Source: Rivihabitans pingtungensis (GTDB lineage Bacteria > Pseudomonadota > Gammaproteobacteria > Burkholderiales > Aquaspirillaceae). From it: a stretch of 64,000 bases of DNA. Under the pieces are notes generated by a model. It saw only the letters and a list, made by a program, of their open reading frames with translations. It was not told the origin of the DNA and searched no databases. Below are positions 25,718 to 35,032 of this stretch, in pieces (the stretch's first letter is position 1; every line of letters begins with the position of its first letter). Where the stretch lies: the NCBI RefSeq assembly GCF_003201855.1, contig NZ_QJKI01000007.1:1-64000 (forward strand). Direction: 5' to 3'. A program made the position numbers and the translations under genes.

Positions 25718-27286
25718 TCAGTGGGCAAGATGGAGCGAGGCGCTGTCGCCGGCGTAGCGGCCAGTCCCCAGGCTGCCCGGGCCCTGACGGGCAAAGCGCA
25801 CCATCAAGTACATTTCCACGCACAACAGCACGGTGTAAAAGCCAATAAACCCCGCCAGCGAGCCGTACAAGGATTCCACCGACAGCGTGGACACCGACAG
25901 ATGGGTGGGAAGCACGCCGTAGATGGTCCACGGCTGACGGCCGTATTCAGCAACAAACCAACCCACCTCGCAGGCCAGCCAGGGCATCGGCAAACAATAC
26001 AAGGCCGCCTTGAGCAGGCGCGGACGCCGGGCAAAATCGCCCTTGACCGATGCCCACAGCGCCAGGCCAAACAGCGTCAACATGGCCATGCCCAGCGCCA
26101 CCATCAGCCGGAAGCTCCAGAACATCGGCGCCACTTTCGGGATGGTGTCGCGCGCGGCGGCGTCGATCATCGCTGGCGTGGCGGTGCTGACATCGTCGGT
26201 GTATTTTTTCAGCAGCAGGCCAAAACCCAGGTCGGCCTTGTGGGCGTTAAAGCGCGCCAGCGCCACTGCATCATCGCGCTGCTGACGCAGCCGCGCCAAT
26301 GCGGTCACCGCCTGTGCGCCAGAAACAATCCGCGCACGATTGACGGCGATGATGTCGTGGATGCCGGGAATCTGCTGGCTGAGCGAGCGGGTGCCGATCA
26401 AGCCCATCAACCAGGGAACCTGCAGCTGCCAGTCGTTCTGCATGGTGGCTTCGTTCGGCCAGGCCAGCACATTGAACGGCGCGGGCGCCGGCTCGGTGTG
26501 CCACATTGCCTCCATGGCAGCCAGCTTGGTCTGCTGCGCCTCGCCGACGGTATAGCCGGATTCGTCACCCAGCACGATCACCGAACACACACTGGCAAAG
26601 CCAAACGCGGCGGCAATGCGAAAGCTCTTGCCGGCAAATTCAATATCGCGCCCGCGCAGCAGATACCAGCTGGAAATCGACAGCACGAACATCGCCCCGG
26701 TGACATAACCTGCCGACACGGTGTGCACGAACTTGGCCTGGGCATCGGGGTTGAACACCACCGCCCAGAAGTCGGTCATCTCCATGCGCATGGTGTGATA
26801 GCTGAATTCTGCGCCCACCGGATTTTGCATCCAGCCATTGGCAATCAGAATCCACAAGGCCGACAGATTGCTGCCTACCGCCATCAACACCGTCACCAGC
26901 AAGTGCTGACGACGCGACAGCCGGTCCCAGCCAAAAAAGAACAGGCCGATAAACGTGGACTCCAGAAAAAACGCCATCAGCCCTTCGATGGCCAGCGGCG
27001 CACCAAAGATATCCCCCACATAATGCGAGTAATACGCCCAGTTGGTGCCAAACTGGAATTCCATGGTGATGCCGGTGGTCACCCCCAGCGCAAAATTGAT
27101 GCCGAACAACTTGCCCCAGAAGCGGGTCATGTCCTGGTACACCTGCTTGCCGGTCATCACATAGGTGGCCTCCATGATCACCAGCAGCCAGGTCATGCCC
27201 AGCGTCAGCGGAACAAACAGAAAGTGGTAAAGTGCGGTCACGGCAAATTGCAGCCGTGACACGTCCACCACATGGTCAATGCTCAT
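25718..27286 (-). CDS. cydA: Cytochrome bd ubiquinol oxidase subunit I
   Basis: 522 residues starting [20 protein letters not shown]. The haem b595 ligand is the His of ALYHF (residue 21), and GRQPW, in [20 protein letters not shown], marks the family. The quinol-binding Q-loop carries [20 protein letters not shown]. Length equals E. coli CydA (522). Its start overlaps the end of cydP by 11 bp, indicating translational coupling. Confidence 0.97.
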   Translation of the reverse strand: MSIDHVVDVSRLQFAVTALYHFLFVPLTLGMTWLLVIMEATYVMTGKQVYQDMTRFWGKLFGINFALGVTTGITMEFQFGTNWAYYSHYVGDIFGAPLAIEGLMAFFLESTFIGLFFFGWDRLSRRQHLLVTVLMAVGSNLSALWILIANGWMQNPVGAEFSYHTMRMEMTDFWAVVFNPDAQAKFVHTVSAGYVTGAMFVLSISSWYLLRGRDIEFAGKSFRIAAAFGFASVCSVIVLGDESGYTVGEAQQTKLAAMEAMWHTEPAPAPFNVLAWPNEATMQNDWQLQVPWLMGLIGTRSLSQQIPGIHDIIAVNRARIVSGAQAVTALARLRQQRDDAVALARFNAHKADLGFGLLLKKYTDDVSTATPAMIDAAARDTIPKVAPMFWSFRLMVALGMAMLTLFGLALWASVKGDFARRPRLLKAALYCLPMPWLACEVGWFVAEYGRQPWTIYGVLPTHLSVSTLSVESLYGSLAGFIGFYTVLLCVEMYLMVRFARQGPGSLGTGRYAGDSASLHLAH

Positions 27287-27470
27287 GCGTAGATCCTTTC
27301 GTGGAAACGGCAACGGGCGGCGCAGCCAGCCGCCCGGCCATGTGCGCGTCGTCCACGCTGACCCGCTCGGGGCGGATGAACACCCACCACAGCGCGCACA
27401 ACACACACAGCTTGGCCAGCACAATCCACCACAGATGGCGGGCCAGCGGGGAAAGATGGGAACGGGACAT
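27276..27470 (-). CDS. cydP: Cytochrome oxidase small subunit CydP
   Basis: 64 residues, [20 protein letters not shown], with one membrane helix (about 13-33, ending [11 protein letters not shown]) and a soluble tail ending STKGSTHEH. The ARHL....VLKL..LxALWWxFF pattern upstream of cydA is that of CydP, a small single-span protein encoded with bd oxidases in beta- and gammaproteobacteria. AGGAGG lies before the ATG. It is the first gene after the predicted sigma-54 promoter. Confidence 0.85.
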   Translation of the reverse strand: MSRSHLSPLARHLWWIVLAKLCVLCALWWVFIRPERVSVDDAHMAGRLAAPPVAVSTKGSTHEH

Positions 27471-27497
27471 ACCTCCTCCTGATAGCCCCAGGCTTTA

Positions 27498-27512
27498 TCA
27501 ACTTCCGTGCCA
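27498..27512 (-). promoter_or_regulatory. Sigma-54 (-24/-12) promoter of the cyd operon
   Basis: Read on the minus strand: TGGCACGGAAGTTGA, that is TGGCAC, five bases, TTGA. It matches the TGGCAC-N5-TTGC consensus with the GG intact and the -12 GC changed to GA. It lies 28 bp before cydP, giving a short leader with AGGAGG. The divergent gene encodes a sigma-54 activator. Confidence 0.7.
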
Positions 27513-27582
27513 ATGATGAAAATCAATAAAATTCAAATGATTGCGCGTTTCTTGCCATGGATAAGCAGGCAGCATGGCAGTT

Positions 27583-27615
27583 TTGTCAGTGACAATATGT
27601 CAGCCATGACTGACA
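27583..27615. promoter_or_regulatory. Two dyads forming a candidate enhancer site for the sigma-54 activator
   Basis: TTGTCAGTGACAA (27583-27595) and TGTCAGCCATGACTGACA (27598-27615) share the half-site TGTCA. They lie about 75-115 bp upstream of the -24/-12 element, the normal distance for an enhancer, and 77 bp before the activator's own start. Confidence 0.65.
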
Positions 27616-27691
27616 GCTTCGACACTTTAACGCCTGCCCCGCGCGCTGCCGATGCGGCATATCGTCGCAAGCCTGCCGTGCGAGGTGCGCG

Positions 27692-28963
27692 ATGAGCCTG
27701 CCCGCCATCCCGGCCGAGCTGCGCTCGCTGCTGGAACAACTGCCCGAGCCGCACATCCTGTTCACCCCGGACTACCGCATCGTGTTCGCCAATCGCGCCT
27801 ACCGTGATTCACACGGCAGCGGGCGCGCATTGCTTGGGCAAACCTGCTATCACGTCTCGCATCACTACGACGCACCGTGTGACCAATCCGGCGAAAGCTG
27901 CCCGCTGGCGCGCAGCCGGGAATCCGGCCAGCGCGAGCGTGTGCTGCACCTGCATCACACCCCGCACGGCGAGGAATACGTCGCTATCGAGCTGATGCCG
28001 CTACGCAATGCCCATGGTGAGATCAGCTGGTTTGTCGAGCGCATGACCCCCTTGCCCAGCGCCCGCCGCCATGGCAACGACGACCTGATTGGCCGGGCGC
28101 CGGCCTTTGTGCGCATGCTGGAACAGATCAGCCGGGTGGCGCCGTCAGACGCCACCGTACTGCTGCAAGGCGAATCGGGTTCAGGCAAGGAGCTGGTGGC
28201 GCAGGCGATACACCGCGCCAGCAAGCGCGCCAACCGGCCCTTTGTGGTGGTGGATTGTTCCGGACTGCCAGAAACCCTGTTCGAAAGCGCGCTGTTTGGT
28301 CACGAGCGTGGCGCGTTCACCGGCGCGGTCAGCCGCCAGATCGGGCTGATCGAAGCCGCGCAAGGCGGCACGCTGTTTCTGGATGAAGTGGGGGATATTC
28401 CGCTGACCTTGCAGGTCAAGCTGCTGCGCCTGCTGGAAACCGGCGCCTTTCGCCGGGTGGGCTCGGTCGAACCGCGTCACGCCGATGTGCGGGTGATCTC
28501 CGCCACCCATCGGCCCTTGCGGCAAATGGTGGCGGATGGGCGCTTTCGTCAGGATTTGTTTTTCCGGCTGAATACCTTTCCGATTGCCCTGCCGCCCCTG
28601 CGCGCCCGACGCGAAGACATCCCGGCGCTGGCCGACGCCCTGCTGGAACGCGTCGCGCCCAGCCGTGGCCTGCGCCTGAGCCCGGCGGCACTGGCCCGGC
28701 TGGCCAGCTTGCCGTTTCCGGGCAATGTGCGCGAACTGCGCAACCTGCTGGAGCGCGCCAGCCTGCTGTGCGATGGCCCGCGCATTGAGCCAGAGCATCT
28801 GGACGATCCACTGGACAGCCCCTGGCTGGCGCCCGCCGACACGCCCCCTGCAGCCACGGCGCCAAGCGCAAACAGCCCAGCCAGCCGCAAAGCGCTGGCT
28901 GCACAGCTGGGCATCAGTGAGCGCACGCTGTACCGGCGACTGAAGGCGGGTTGGCGGCCGTGA
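27692..28963 (+). CDS. Sigma-54-dependent transcriptional activator with cysteine-rich PAS domain
   Basis: 423 residues. An N-terminal PAS domain (about 15-125) contains the motif [20 protein letters not shown] with three cysteines and two histidines, a candidate haem, metal or redox-sensing site. The AAA+ domain (about 130-365) has Walker A GESGSGKE, the sigma-54 contact loop GAFTGA, Walker B FLDEVGD and the arginine-finger region. A Fis-type helix-turn-helix ends the protein ([18 protein letters not shown]). There is no receiver domain, so it senses its signal directly. It is divergent from the cyd operon, whose promoter and dyads fit control by this protein, probably in response to oxygen, NO or redox state. 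Confidence 0.92.
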   Translation: MSLPAIPAELRSLLEQLPEPHILFTPDYRIVFANRAYRDSHGSGRALLGQTCYHVSHHYDAPCDQSGESCPLARSRESGQRERVLHLHHTPHGEEYVAIELMPLRNAHGEISWFVERMTPLPSARRHGNDDLIGRAPAFVRMLEQISRVAPSDATVLLQGESGSGKELVAQAIHRASKRANRPFVVVDCSGLPETLFESALFGHERGAFTGAVSRQIGLIEAAQGGTLFLDEVGDIPLTLQVKLLRLLETGAFRRVGSVEPRHADVRVISATHRPLRQMVADGRFRQDLFFRLNTFPIALPPLRARREDIPALADALLERVAPSRGLRLSPAALARLASLPFPGNVRELRNLLERASLLCDGPRIEPEHLDDPLDSPWLAPADTPPAATAPSANSPASRKALAAQLGISERTLYRRLKAGWRP

Positions 28964-28995
28964 TGGCACATAGCGTGCGCCCAATGCAACGGGGT

Positions 28996-29511
28996 TTATG
29001 CCACGCCAAGCTCGGCCACCGTCTTCACCGCCACCCGTGGCGCCAGCGCGCGCAGCGCCAGAATGTGCAGGATCTCGCTGACCGTGGTGCTGGCGTCGCC
29101 CAGCACGGTGACCGGATAGCGTGCGGCGGCAGGCGATAGCGCGGTGTGGGTGACACAGTTGTGCGTCATCATGCCGCACAGCCACAGGCTATCCACGCCC
29201 AGCGCATCCAGCGTGGCTTGCAAGTCGGTCTCCAGAAAACTGTCGGCGTGGGTTTTGATCACCACTGGCGCGTCCGGCGCGGCGGCCAGCAGGCGTGGGT
29301 GGATGGCGACGCCGTGGCTGTCGCGGTTAAAAAACGGCGCCGGGCCGGCGGCGATGTGCTGCACCAGAATCACCGGCACATGGTGGGCGCGGGCGTGGGC
29401 CACGGCGGCTTCCACCTGGCTTAGCGCGGCGTCGGTCTGCCACAGCGGAAAAGCGCCGTCGGCGAAATAATCATTTTGTACGTCAATCACAATCAGGGCG
29501 GGCTGGTTCAT
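28996..29511 (-). CDS. Cysteine hydrolase, isochorismatase family
   Basis: 171 residues, MNQPALIVIDVQNDYFADGA. The catalytic triad is recognisable: Asp in VIDVQNDYF (residue 10), Lys in VVIKTHADSF, and Cys in GMMTHNCVTH (about 118). Members hydrolyse amides such as nicotinamide, ureidoacrylate or N-carbamoylsarcosine; the exact substrate is undetermined. It is adjacent to, and divergent from, a GlxA-type regulator (127 bp between starts), which often controls small amide- or nitrogen-metabolism genes. Confidence 0.88.
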   Translation of the reverse strand: MNQPALIVIDVQNDYFADGAFPLWQTDAALSQVEAAVAHARAHHVPVILVQHIAAGPAPFFNRDSHGVAIHPRLLAAAPDAPVVIKTHADSFLETDLQATLDALGVDSLWLCGMMTHNCVTHTALSPAAARYPVTVLGDASTTVSEILHILALRALAPRVAVKTVAELGVA

Positions 29512-29638
29512 GGCGGGGTGTTTCCTCAGGGTGGTGGTGAGCGCCCATCATCGCAGCGCCAACCTGCGCCCGGCAGTGACCCGCAGGACAGTAAACGGTA
29601 AGATCGGGCCAATCTGTATTGTCCTGGCAGGAGGCTTT

Positions 29639-30592
29639 ATGCCCCGCGTGCATCCCGTGGCCATCCTGGCCTTTGACCGCATCAGCGCCTTTCATCTGGC
29701 CGCGCCGTGCGTGGTGTTTGGCGAGGCCTGCCCGCTGCCAGAGCGCTTTCCGGTGCAGGTGTGCGCCTGGGAGGCCGGGCCATTGCGCACCACGTCGGGC
29801 TTTACCCTGAGCGTCGAGCACGGGCTGGAAGCCTTGGCCCGTGCAGAAGTGGTGATTGTGCCCAGTTGGCGCGACCCGGCCGAGCGGGCGCCCGAAGCGG
29901 TGCTGGATGCCTTGCGGGCGGCGCATGCGCGTGGCGCGCAGGTGGTGGGGCTGTGTCTGGGCGCGTATTTGCTGGCGCAGGCCGGGCTGCTGGACGGGCG
30001 CGGCGCCACCACGCACTGGGCGTATGCGGCGGATTTTGCCCGCCGTCACCCACAGGTGCGGCTGAACGCCGATGTGCTGTATCTGGCTGATGGCGCGCTG
30101 CTGACTTCGGCCGGCACGGCGGCGGCGCTGGATTGTTGCTTGCAGTTGTTGCGCGAGCGCCTGGGCGCGGAAGACGCCAACCGCGCGGCGCGCCGGCTGG
30201 TGATTGCCCCGCATCGCGCTGGCGGCCAGGCGCAGTTTATCGAGCGGCCCTTGCCCCGCACGCGCGACGACGCCCGGCTGGCCGGTCTGCTGGACGAGGT
30301 GCGCGCCCAGCTGGATGCGCCGCACAGCCTGGATGCGCTGGCGGCGCGGGCCTTGATGAGTCGGCGCACCTTCACCCGGCGTTTTCGCCAGTTGACCGGG
30401 CAATCGTTTCAGGCCTGGCTCTTGGGCGAGCGGCTGGCGTTCAGCCAGCGCCTGCTGGAAGTCAGCGCGCTGCCCATCGAGCGGATTGCCGTGCTGGCCG
30501 GCTTTGGCTCGCCCGAGGCGTTCCGGCTGCATTTTCGCCGCAGTTTTGCTGTATCGCCCAGTGCTTGGCGACAGGCATTTACTGGCGGCTGA
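29639..30592 (+). CDS. GlxA-family transcriptional regulator (DJ-1/PfpI + AraC domains)
   Basis: 317 residues starting MPRVHPVAILAFDRISAFHL, with AGGAGG before the ATG. Residues 1-190 form a class I amidotransferase-like (DJ-1/PfpI) domain with GLCLGAYLLAQAGLLDGR and ATTHWAYAADF, as in FtrA/GlxA regulators. The C-terminal AraC helix-turn-helix pair (about 215-315) includes SLDALAARALMSRRTFTRRF and PIERIAVLAGFGSPEAFRLH. Probably controls the divergent cysteine hydrolase. It converges with the large sensor gene, six bases between stops. Confidence 0.9.
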   Translation: MPRVHPVAILAFDRISAFHLAAPCVVFGEACPLPERFPVQVCAWEAGPLRTTSGFTLSVEHGLEALARAEVVIVPSWRDPAERAPEAVLDALRAAHARGAQVVGLCLGAYLLAQAGLLDGRGATTHWAYAADFARRHPQVRLNADVLYLADGALLTSAGTAAALDCCLQLLRERLGAEDANRAARRLVIAPHRAGGQAQFIERPLPRTRDDARLAGLLDEVRAQLDAPHSLDALAARALMSRRTFTRRFRQLTGQSFQAWLLGERLAFSQRLLEVSALPIERIAVLAGFGSPEAFRLHFRRSFAVSPSAWRQAFTGG

Positions 30593-30598
30593 GCGCGG

Positions 30599-33500
30599 CT
30601 ATACATTGCGCGCCAGCTGGCGCAGGGTGGCCAGCACCACCTCGCCCCGCTGATGCAGTTGCCCCAGTTCGCCAGGCGCCGGCTGCGCGCTGGCTTGGCA
30701 CAGCTGACGGCCGAAGGCATGCAGCTCGGCGTGGACCTCGCAAAGGTGAATGAACAGGGGCTCGGCGCCATGCCGACGTGCGCCTTCGTTCGCCAGCCAG
30801 TGGGCAAACCGGCTGTGCGCCTCATCCAGGGTGGGCGCGCTGGCGCGCTCGCCGCGCAGATACAGGGTCACGGCGGTCATCCAGGCGCGCAGCTCGGTGC
30901 GGGCAAACAGCAAGGGCAGGTCATCACGGTTCAGTGCCGGCAAATTGCGCCAGTTGGGGTCACCCTGCCAGTGGGCGGCCCAGGCGGGCAGCTTGCTGGC
31001 CGGCATGGGCCGGGCAATGCCATAACCCTGGGCTTCTTCACAGCCCAGTTGCAACAGCATGGCGCCGTGTTCGGCGGTTTCCACGCCTTCGGCGATCACA
31101 TCGCGGCGGAAAGCCGCCGCCAGGCCGATCACGCCACTGAGAATGGCCAGATCGTCTGGATCGTCCAGCATGTCACGCACAAAGCTCTGGTCGATCTTCA
31201 ATCGAGCCACTTGCAGGTGCTTAAGGTAGGTCAGCGAGGAATAGCCGGTGCCAAAATCGTCCAGGGCAAACTTGACGCCCATGGCGCGGCAGGCAGCAAT
31301 CACCTGGGCCACTTCGGCCAGGTCTTCCAGCGCGCTGGTTTCCAGGATTTCCAGCTCAAGATGCTCAGGATCCACCTCGGCGTGGCTGTCCAGAATTTCG
31401 CGCAGTCGACTGACAAACCGGGCTTGCTGTAACTGGCGGGCGCCAATATTGACGCTGACCGGCAGGATCAGGCCCTGTGCCTGCCACAGGCTCATTTGCG
31501 TCAACGCCTGGTCGATCACCCATTCACCCAGGTCTACCGCCAGCGGGTGGGCATCCACCAGCGGCAGGAAGGCGGCGGGGGGCAGCAGGCCCTTGTCTGG
31601 ATGCTGCCAGCGCAACAGGGCTTCGGCGCCAATCACTTCGCCCCGGCGCATGTTCACCTTGGGCTGGTAGTGCAGCACGAATTCACCCGCTTGCAGCGCC
31701 CGGCGGATGCGATCCAGGCTTTCGTGCTGCCCCTTGATGTGGTGATCGTGGGCAGCATCAAACAGGTGATAGCGGTTTTTGCCGGCCAGCTTGGCCTGGT
31801 ACATGGCCTGGTCGGCCTGACGCATCAGTTGGTCGGCGTCCACCTCGCCTTCCTGCGGGTAAAACGTCACCCCCAGGCTGGCAGACACTTGCAGTGGCTG
31901 GTTGCCCAGCATCACCGGCTGGGCGGCAGCGGCCAGCAGGCGGGTCAGTGCTGGCGCGCTGGCCTGGGTGTCGTCCAGATCCATCAGCACGGCAACAAAC
32001 TCGTCACCGCCCAGCCGCGCCAGGGTATCGCTGTCGCGCAGGGTGTCGCGCATGCGCCGCGCCAGCTGCATCAGCAATTGGTCGCCAATATCGTGGCCAT
32101 GGCGGTCATTGATGGCCTTGAAGCCGTCCAGATCCAGATACACCACAGCCAGGCGCTGGCTGCGCCGCTGCGTCTGGCTCATGGCCTGTTGCAGGCGATC
32201 GGCCAGCAGCACGCGGTTGGGCAGGCCGGTCAGCGCATCGTAATGGGCAATATGCTCCAGCTGCTGCTCGTGCGCCTTGATCAGGGTGATGTCAGAGAAC
32301 AGCGCCACATAGTGGCGGGTATGGCCATCTTCGTCGCACACTGCGCTGATGGTCTGCATTTCAGCGAAGATCTCGCCATTTTTGCGCTGATTCCAGATTT
32401 CGCCATACCAATGGCCCTTGTCCAGCAGGCTGCGCCACATGGCGGCGTAAAACTCGCGGTCGTGGCGACCAGAACGCAGCATGCGCGGGTTTTGCCCCAA
32501 GGCCTCGTCACGGCTGTAGCCAGTTATCCGGGTAAAGGTGTCGTTGACGTCAATGATATTGCCTTCGGCGTCGGTAATCATGATGCCTTCGCGGGCATGC
32601 ACAAATACGCTGGCAGCCAGTTGCAGCTGTTGCTCGGTGCGCCGGCGCTCGCTGATGTCGCTGAGCGAATTGAGCATGGCCGGTCGGCCCTGCCAATTGA
32701 TGGGCGTGCTGCTCATCTCGATCCAGCGCGGCGATTCGCCATTGCCCAGGCGAAACTGACAGCGCGGCACCCCATGACCACTGCTGCCGGGCAGGGGATG
32801 CAGCTGGCGGGCCACCTGGCGCTGGTCATCGGCATGCACCAGGGCGAGAAAACCCTGGCCATACAGGCCGGCAGGGCCAGCATTGGCCATGTGTTCCATG
32901 GTGGGATTGCAGTAGCAGATGCGTCCATCCTGCACCACCACAATGCCTTCATGTGCCAGCTCGATCAGGCTGCGATAGCGCGTTTCGCTCTCGGCCAGCT
33001 GCGCCTCAGCCTGACGACGCTCAATGGCCAGGCTGATCAGCCGTGCGCATTGTTCGATCAGCACAATATCGGCGGCGGTCGGGGTATGTGGCTGGCGATG
33101 ATAGATGGCAAAAGTGCCCAGCACCTGGCCATCAGCCGACAGGATGGGCTGCGACCAGCAGGCGGCCAGCCCGGCCTGACAGGCCAGCTCGGCATAAGGC
33201 GCCCAGTTGGGATGGTGGGCGATATCAGCCACCACCACACGCTGGCCGCGATGGGCCGCTGCGCCGCAGCTGCCCACATCAGGGCCGATTTTCAGACCTT
33301 CCACTGCGGCGTTGTAAAATGCCGGCAAGCTGGGAGCAATGCCCTGGCCCAGACAGCCGGTTTGCGAATTGAGCAGCAGGATGCTGCACAGCATGGCCGG
33401 GTGCATCTGCTCGACTTCGTGCACCACCGTCATCAGCAAGGCCGGCAGCGGCTCGCCGCGTGCCAGCAAATCCAGCACCCGGCTGCGGAACTGCTCGTGG

Positions 33501-34954
33501 CGTTCGGCCAGATGGCGCTCGCTGATGTCGGTATGGGTGCCGATCATGCGCAGTGGTTGGTCATCTGGGCCACGGCTGACCACCATGCCCCGGCTCAGTA
33601 TCCATTTGTAGTCACCCTGCTTGCTGCGCAGGCGGAACTCCAGCTGGTAGTGGCCATGGTGGCCATCCAGATAGGCGGCAAGCCCGGCCAGTGCAGCAGT
33701 ACGGTCTTGCGGATGCAGCAGATCCAGCCAGGCTTGGTAATGGGCGGGCAACTCGCCGGGGGCGTAGCCCAGCATGTCCAGCCAGCCACGCGAGTACTCC
33801 ACCCGATTATCCTGCAAATCCCAGTCCCACATGCCGTCGCCAGTGCCTTCCAGCGCGCATTGCCAGCGAAACTCGCTGTCGCGCAGCGCCTGGCTGTGCA
33901 TCAGCACACGCTGGCGCTCAATCGCCAGCGAGCGATTGGTCAACCACAGGCGAAACAGCAAACCGGCAATCACCAGCAGCCCCAGCGCCCCCAGCACCAC
34001 AGACAAGGCATAACGTGCCCAGATGTCGCTCAGGGTAAAGGCAGGGCCGCGATCAAACGGCGGCATGCGCAAGGTCAGCAGCAGGTGCTCAATGCTGCCG
34101 TAGTCGGCAGGAATGGTGAAGCCATGAATCCCCATGGCACGGGTCAGCGGGGCATCGTGTGGCAATTGCAGCAGCGCCACCGCCACCCGTTTGGCCAGTG
34201 CCGCGTCCACACCGGCCAGCGCAACAAATGGCCATTCCGGATACAGCTCGGTGGTGGTCAGCCAGGGCAACTGGCCATCGGGGGTATCAGGCAGATGCAT
34301 CACCTCGATGTCTTCCAGCCGCAGCCGGCCTTCACCAGCCAGCTCTTCCAGCAAGCCCGTGCGCACCAGGCCGGCATCGGCACGGCCGCTAAGCACAGCC
34401 TGCACCACCTTGTCGTGCGGCGCCCCGGTGGTCAGCCACAGGGTGTCACGCTTGAGATCCAGCCCGGCCTCGCGCAAGGCCAGCGCCTGCATCTGATAGC
34501 CGCCCAGCGACATCGTGCTGGTAAAGGCCACCGTTTTGCCATGCAGGCGCTCGGGCGTATCCAACCCGCGCCCGCGCAACGAGAACACCACCCCGCCAAA
34601 GCTGGCGCTGGGTGTGCCATGTACATCGTTCACCAGGGTGGCCAGCGGGGCAGACAATTTTTGCTGGTGGCTGATCAGCACGAAATGCCCGGGATTGGTC
34701 AGGACAAAGTCTACCTGCTTGCGCGCGACGGCCGCTTCCAGCTCGGGAAAACTATAGGCTTCCACGCGAAAATCCCGCTCGGGAATCGCCTGCTTGAGCG
34801 CCTGCGCCAGCGGTTGCCATTGCGCCAGGGTTTGTGCCTTGGGGCGATAGGCCAGTACGCCAATACGCACCGGTTCGGCCGCAGTAGCCAGCCAGCACAG
34901 CGTGCACAGCCACAAGGACAAGGCAATGCGGATCATGCGAGAGAAATTAAGCAT
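30599..34954 (-). CDS. PhnD-like/PAS/GAF/GGDEF/EAL membrane sensor for cyclic-di-GMP
   Basis: About 1451 residues from MLNFSRMIRIALSLWLCTLC, a signal peptide. A periplasmic phosphonate/phosphite-type binding domain (about 30-285) is followed by one membrane helix (about 315-335), a PAS/PAC (about 360-480), a GAF (about 500-650), two further PAS domains (about 655-895), GGDEF (about 910-1075, intact ARLGGDEFVAVL) and EAL (about 1095-1340, GAEALLRWQHP, DDFGTGYSSLTYLKHL). The last ~95 residues (SRFAHWLANEG, FIHLCEVHAELHAFG) resemble a CZB-like zinc-binding helical domain. Both catalytic motifs are complete, so it may make and degrade c-di-GMP. The start is uncertain by 6-13 codons; ATGs at 34936 and 34993 are in frame. 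Confidence 0.85.
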   Translation of the reverse strand: MLNFSRMIRIALSLWLCTLCWLATAAEPVRIGVLAYRPKAQTLAQWQPLAQALKQAIPERDFRVEAYSFPELEAAVARKQVDFVLTNPGHFVLISHQQKLSAPLATLVNDVHGTPSASFGGVVFSLRGRGLDTPERLHGKTVAFTSTMSLGGYQMQALALREAGLDLKRDTLWLTTGAPHDKVVQAVLSGRADAGLVRTGLLEELAGEGRLRLEDIEVMHLPDTPDGQLPWLTTTELYPEWPFVALAGVDAALAKRVAVALLQLPHDAPLTRAMGIHGFTIPADYGSIEHLLLTLRMPPFDRGPAFTLSDIWARYALSVVLGALGLLVIAGLLFRLWLTNRSLAIERQRVLMHSQALRDSEFRWQCALEGTGDGMWDWDLQDNRVEYSRGWLDMLGYAPGELPAHYQAWLDLLHPQDRTAALAGLAAYLDGHHGHYQLEFRLRSKQGDYKWILSRGMVVSRGPDDQPLRMIGTHTDISERHLAERHEQFRSRVLDLLARGEPLPALLMTVVHEVEQMHPAMLCSILLLNSQTGCLGQGIAPSLPAFYNAAVEGLKIGPDVGSCGAAAHRGQRVVVADIAHHPNWAPYAELACQAGLAACWSQPILSADGQVLGTFAIYHRQPHTPTAADIVLIEQCARLISLAIERRQAEAQLAESETRYRSLIELAHEGIVVVQDGRICYCNPTMEHMANAGPAGLYGQGFLALVHADDQRQVARQLHPLPGSSGHGVPRCQFRLGNGESPRWIEMSSTPINWQGRPAMLNSLSDISERRRTEQQLQLAASVFVHAREGIMITDAEGNIIDVNDTFTRITGYSRDEALGQNPRMLRSGRHDREFYAAMWRSLLDKGHWYGEIWNQRKNGEIFAEMQTISAVCDEDGHTRHYVALFSDITLIKAHEQQLEHIAHYDALTGLPNRVLLADRLQQAMSQTQRRSQRLAVVYLDLDGFKAINDRHGHDIGDQLLMQLARRMRDTLRDSDTLARLGGDEFVAVLMDLDDTQASAPALTRLLAAAAQPVMLGNQPLQVSASLGVTFYPQEGEVDADQLMRQADQAMYQAKLAGKNRYHLFDAAHDHHIKGQHESLDRIRRALQAGEFVLHYQPKVNMRRGEVIGAEALLRWQHPDKGLLPPAAFLPLVDAHPLAVDLGEWVIDQALTQMSLWQAQGLILPVSVNIGARQLQQARFVSRLREILDSHAEVDPEHLELEILETSALEDLAEVAQVIAACRAMGVKFALDDFGTGYSSLTYLKHLQVARLKIDQSFVRDMLDDPDDLAILSGVIGLAAAFRRDVIAEGVETAEHGAMLLQLGCEEAQGYGIARPMPASKLPAWAAHWQGDPNWRNLPALNRDDLPLLFARTELRAWMTAVTLYLRGERASAPTLDEAHSRFAHWLANEGARRHGAEPLFIHLCEVHAELHAFGRQLCQASAQPAPGELGQLHQRGEVVLATLRQLARNV

Positions 34955-35032
34955 ATTGCAAACCAATATACTGTGTTCCGCGATAAAATTCACCGCCTGT
35001 CAGCAAGGGGACCGCAAAAAATGTCCGGCCCT

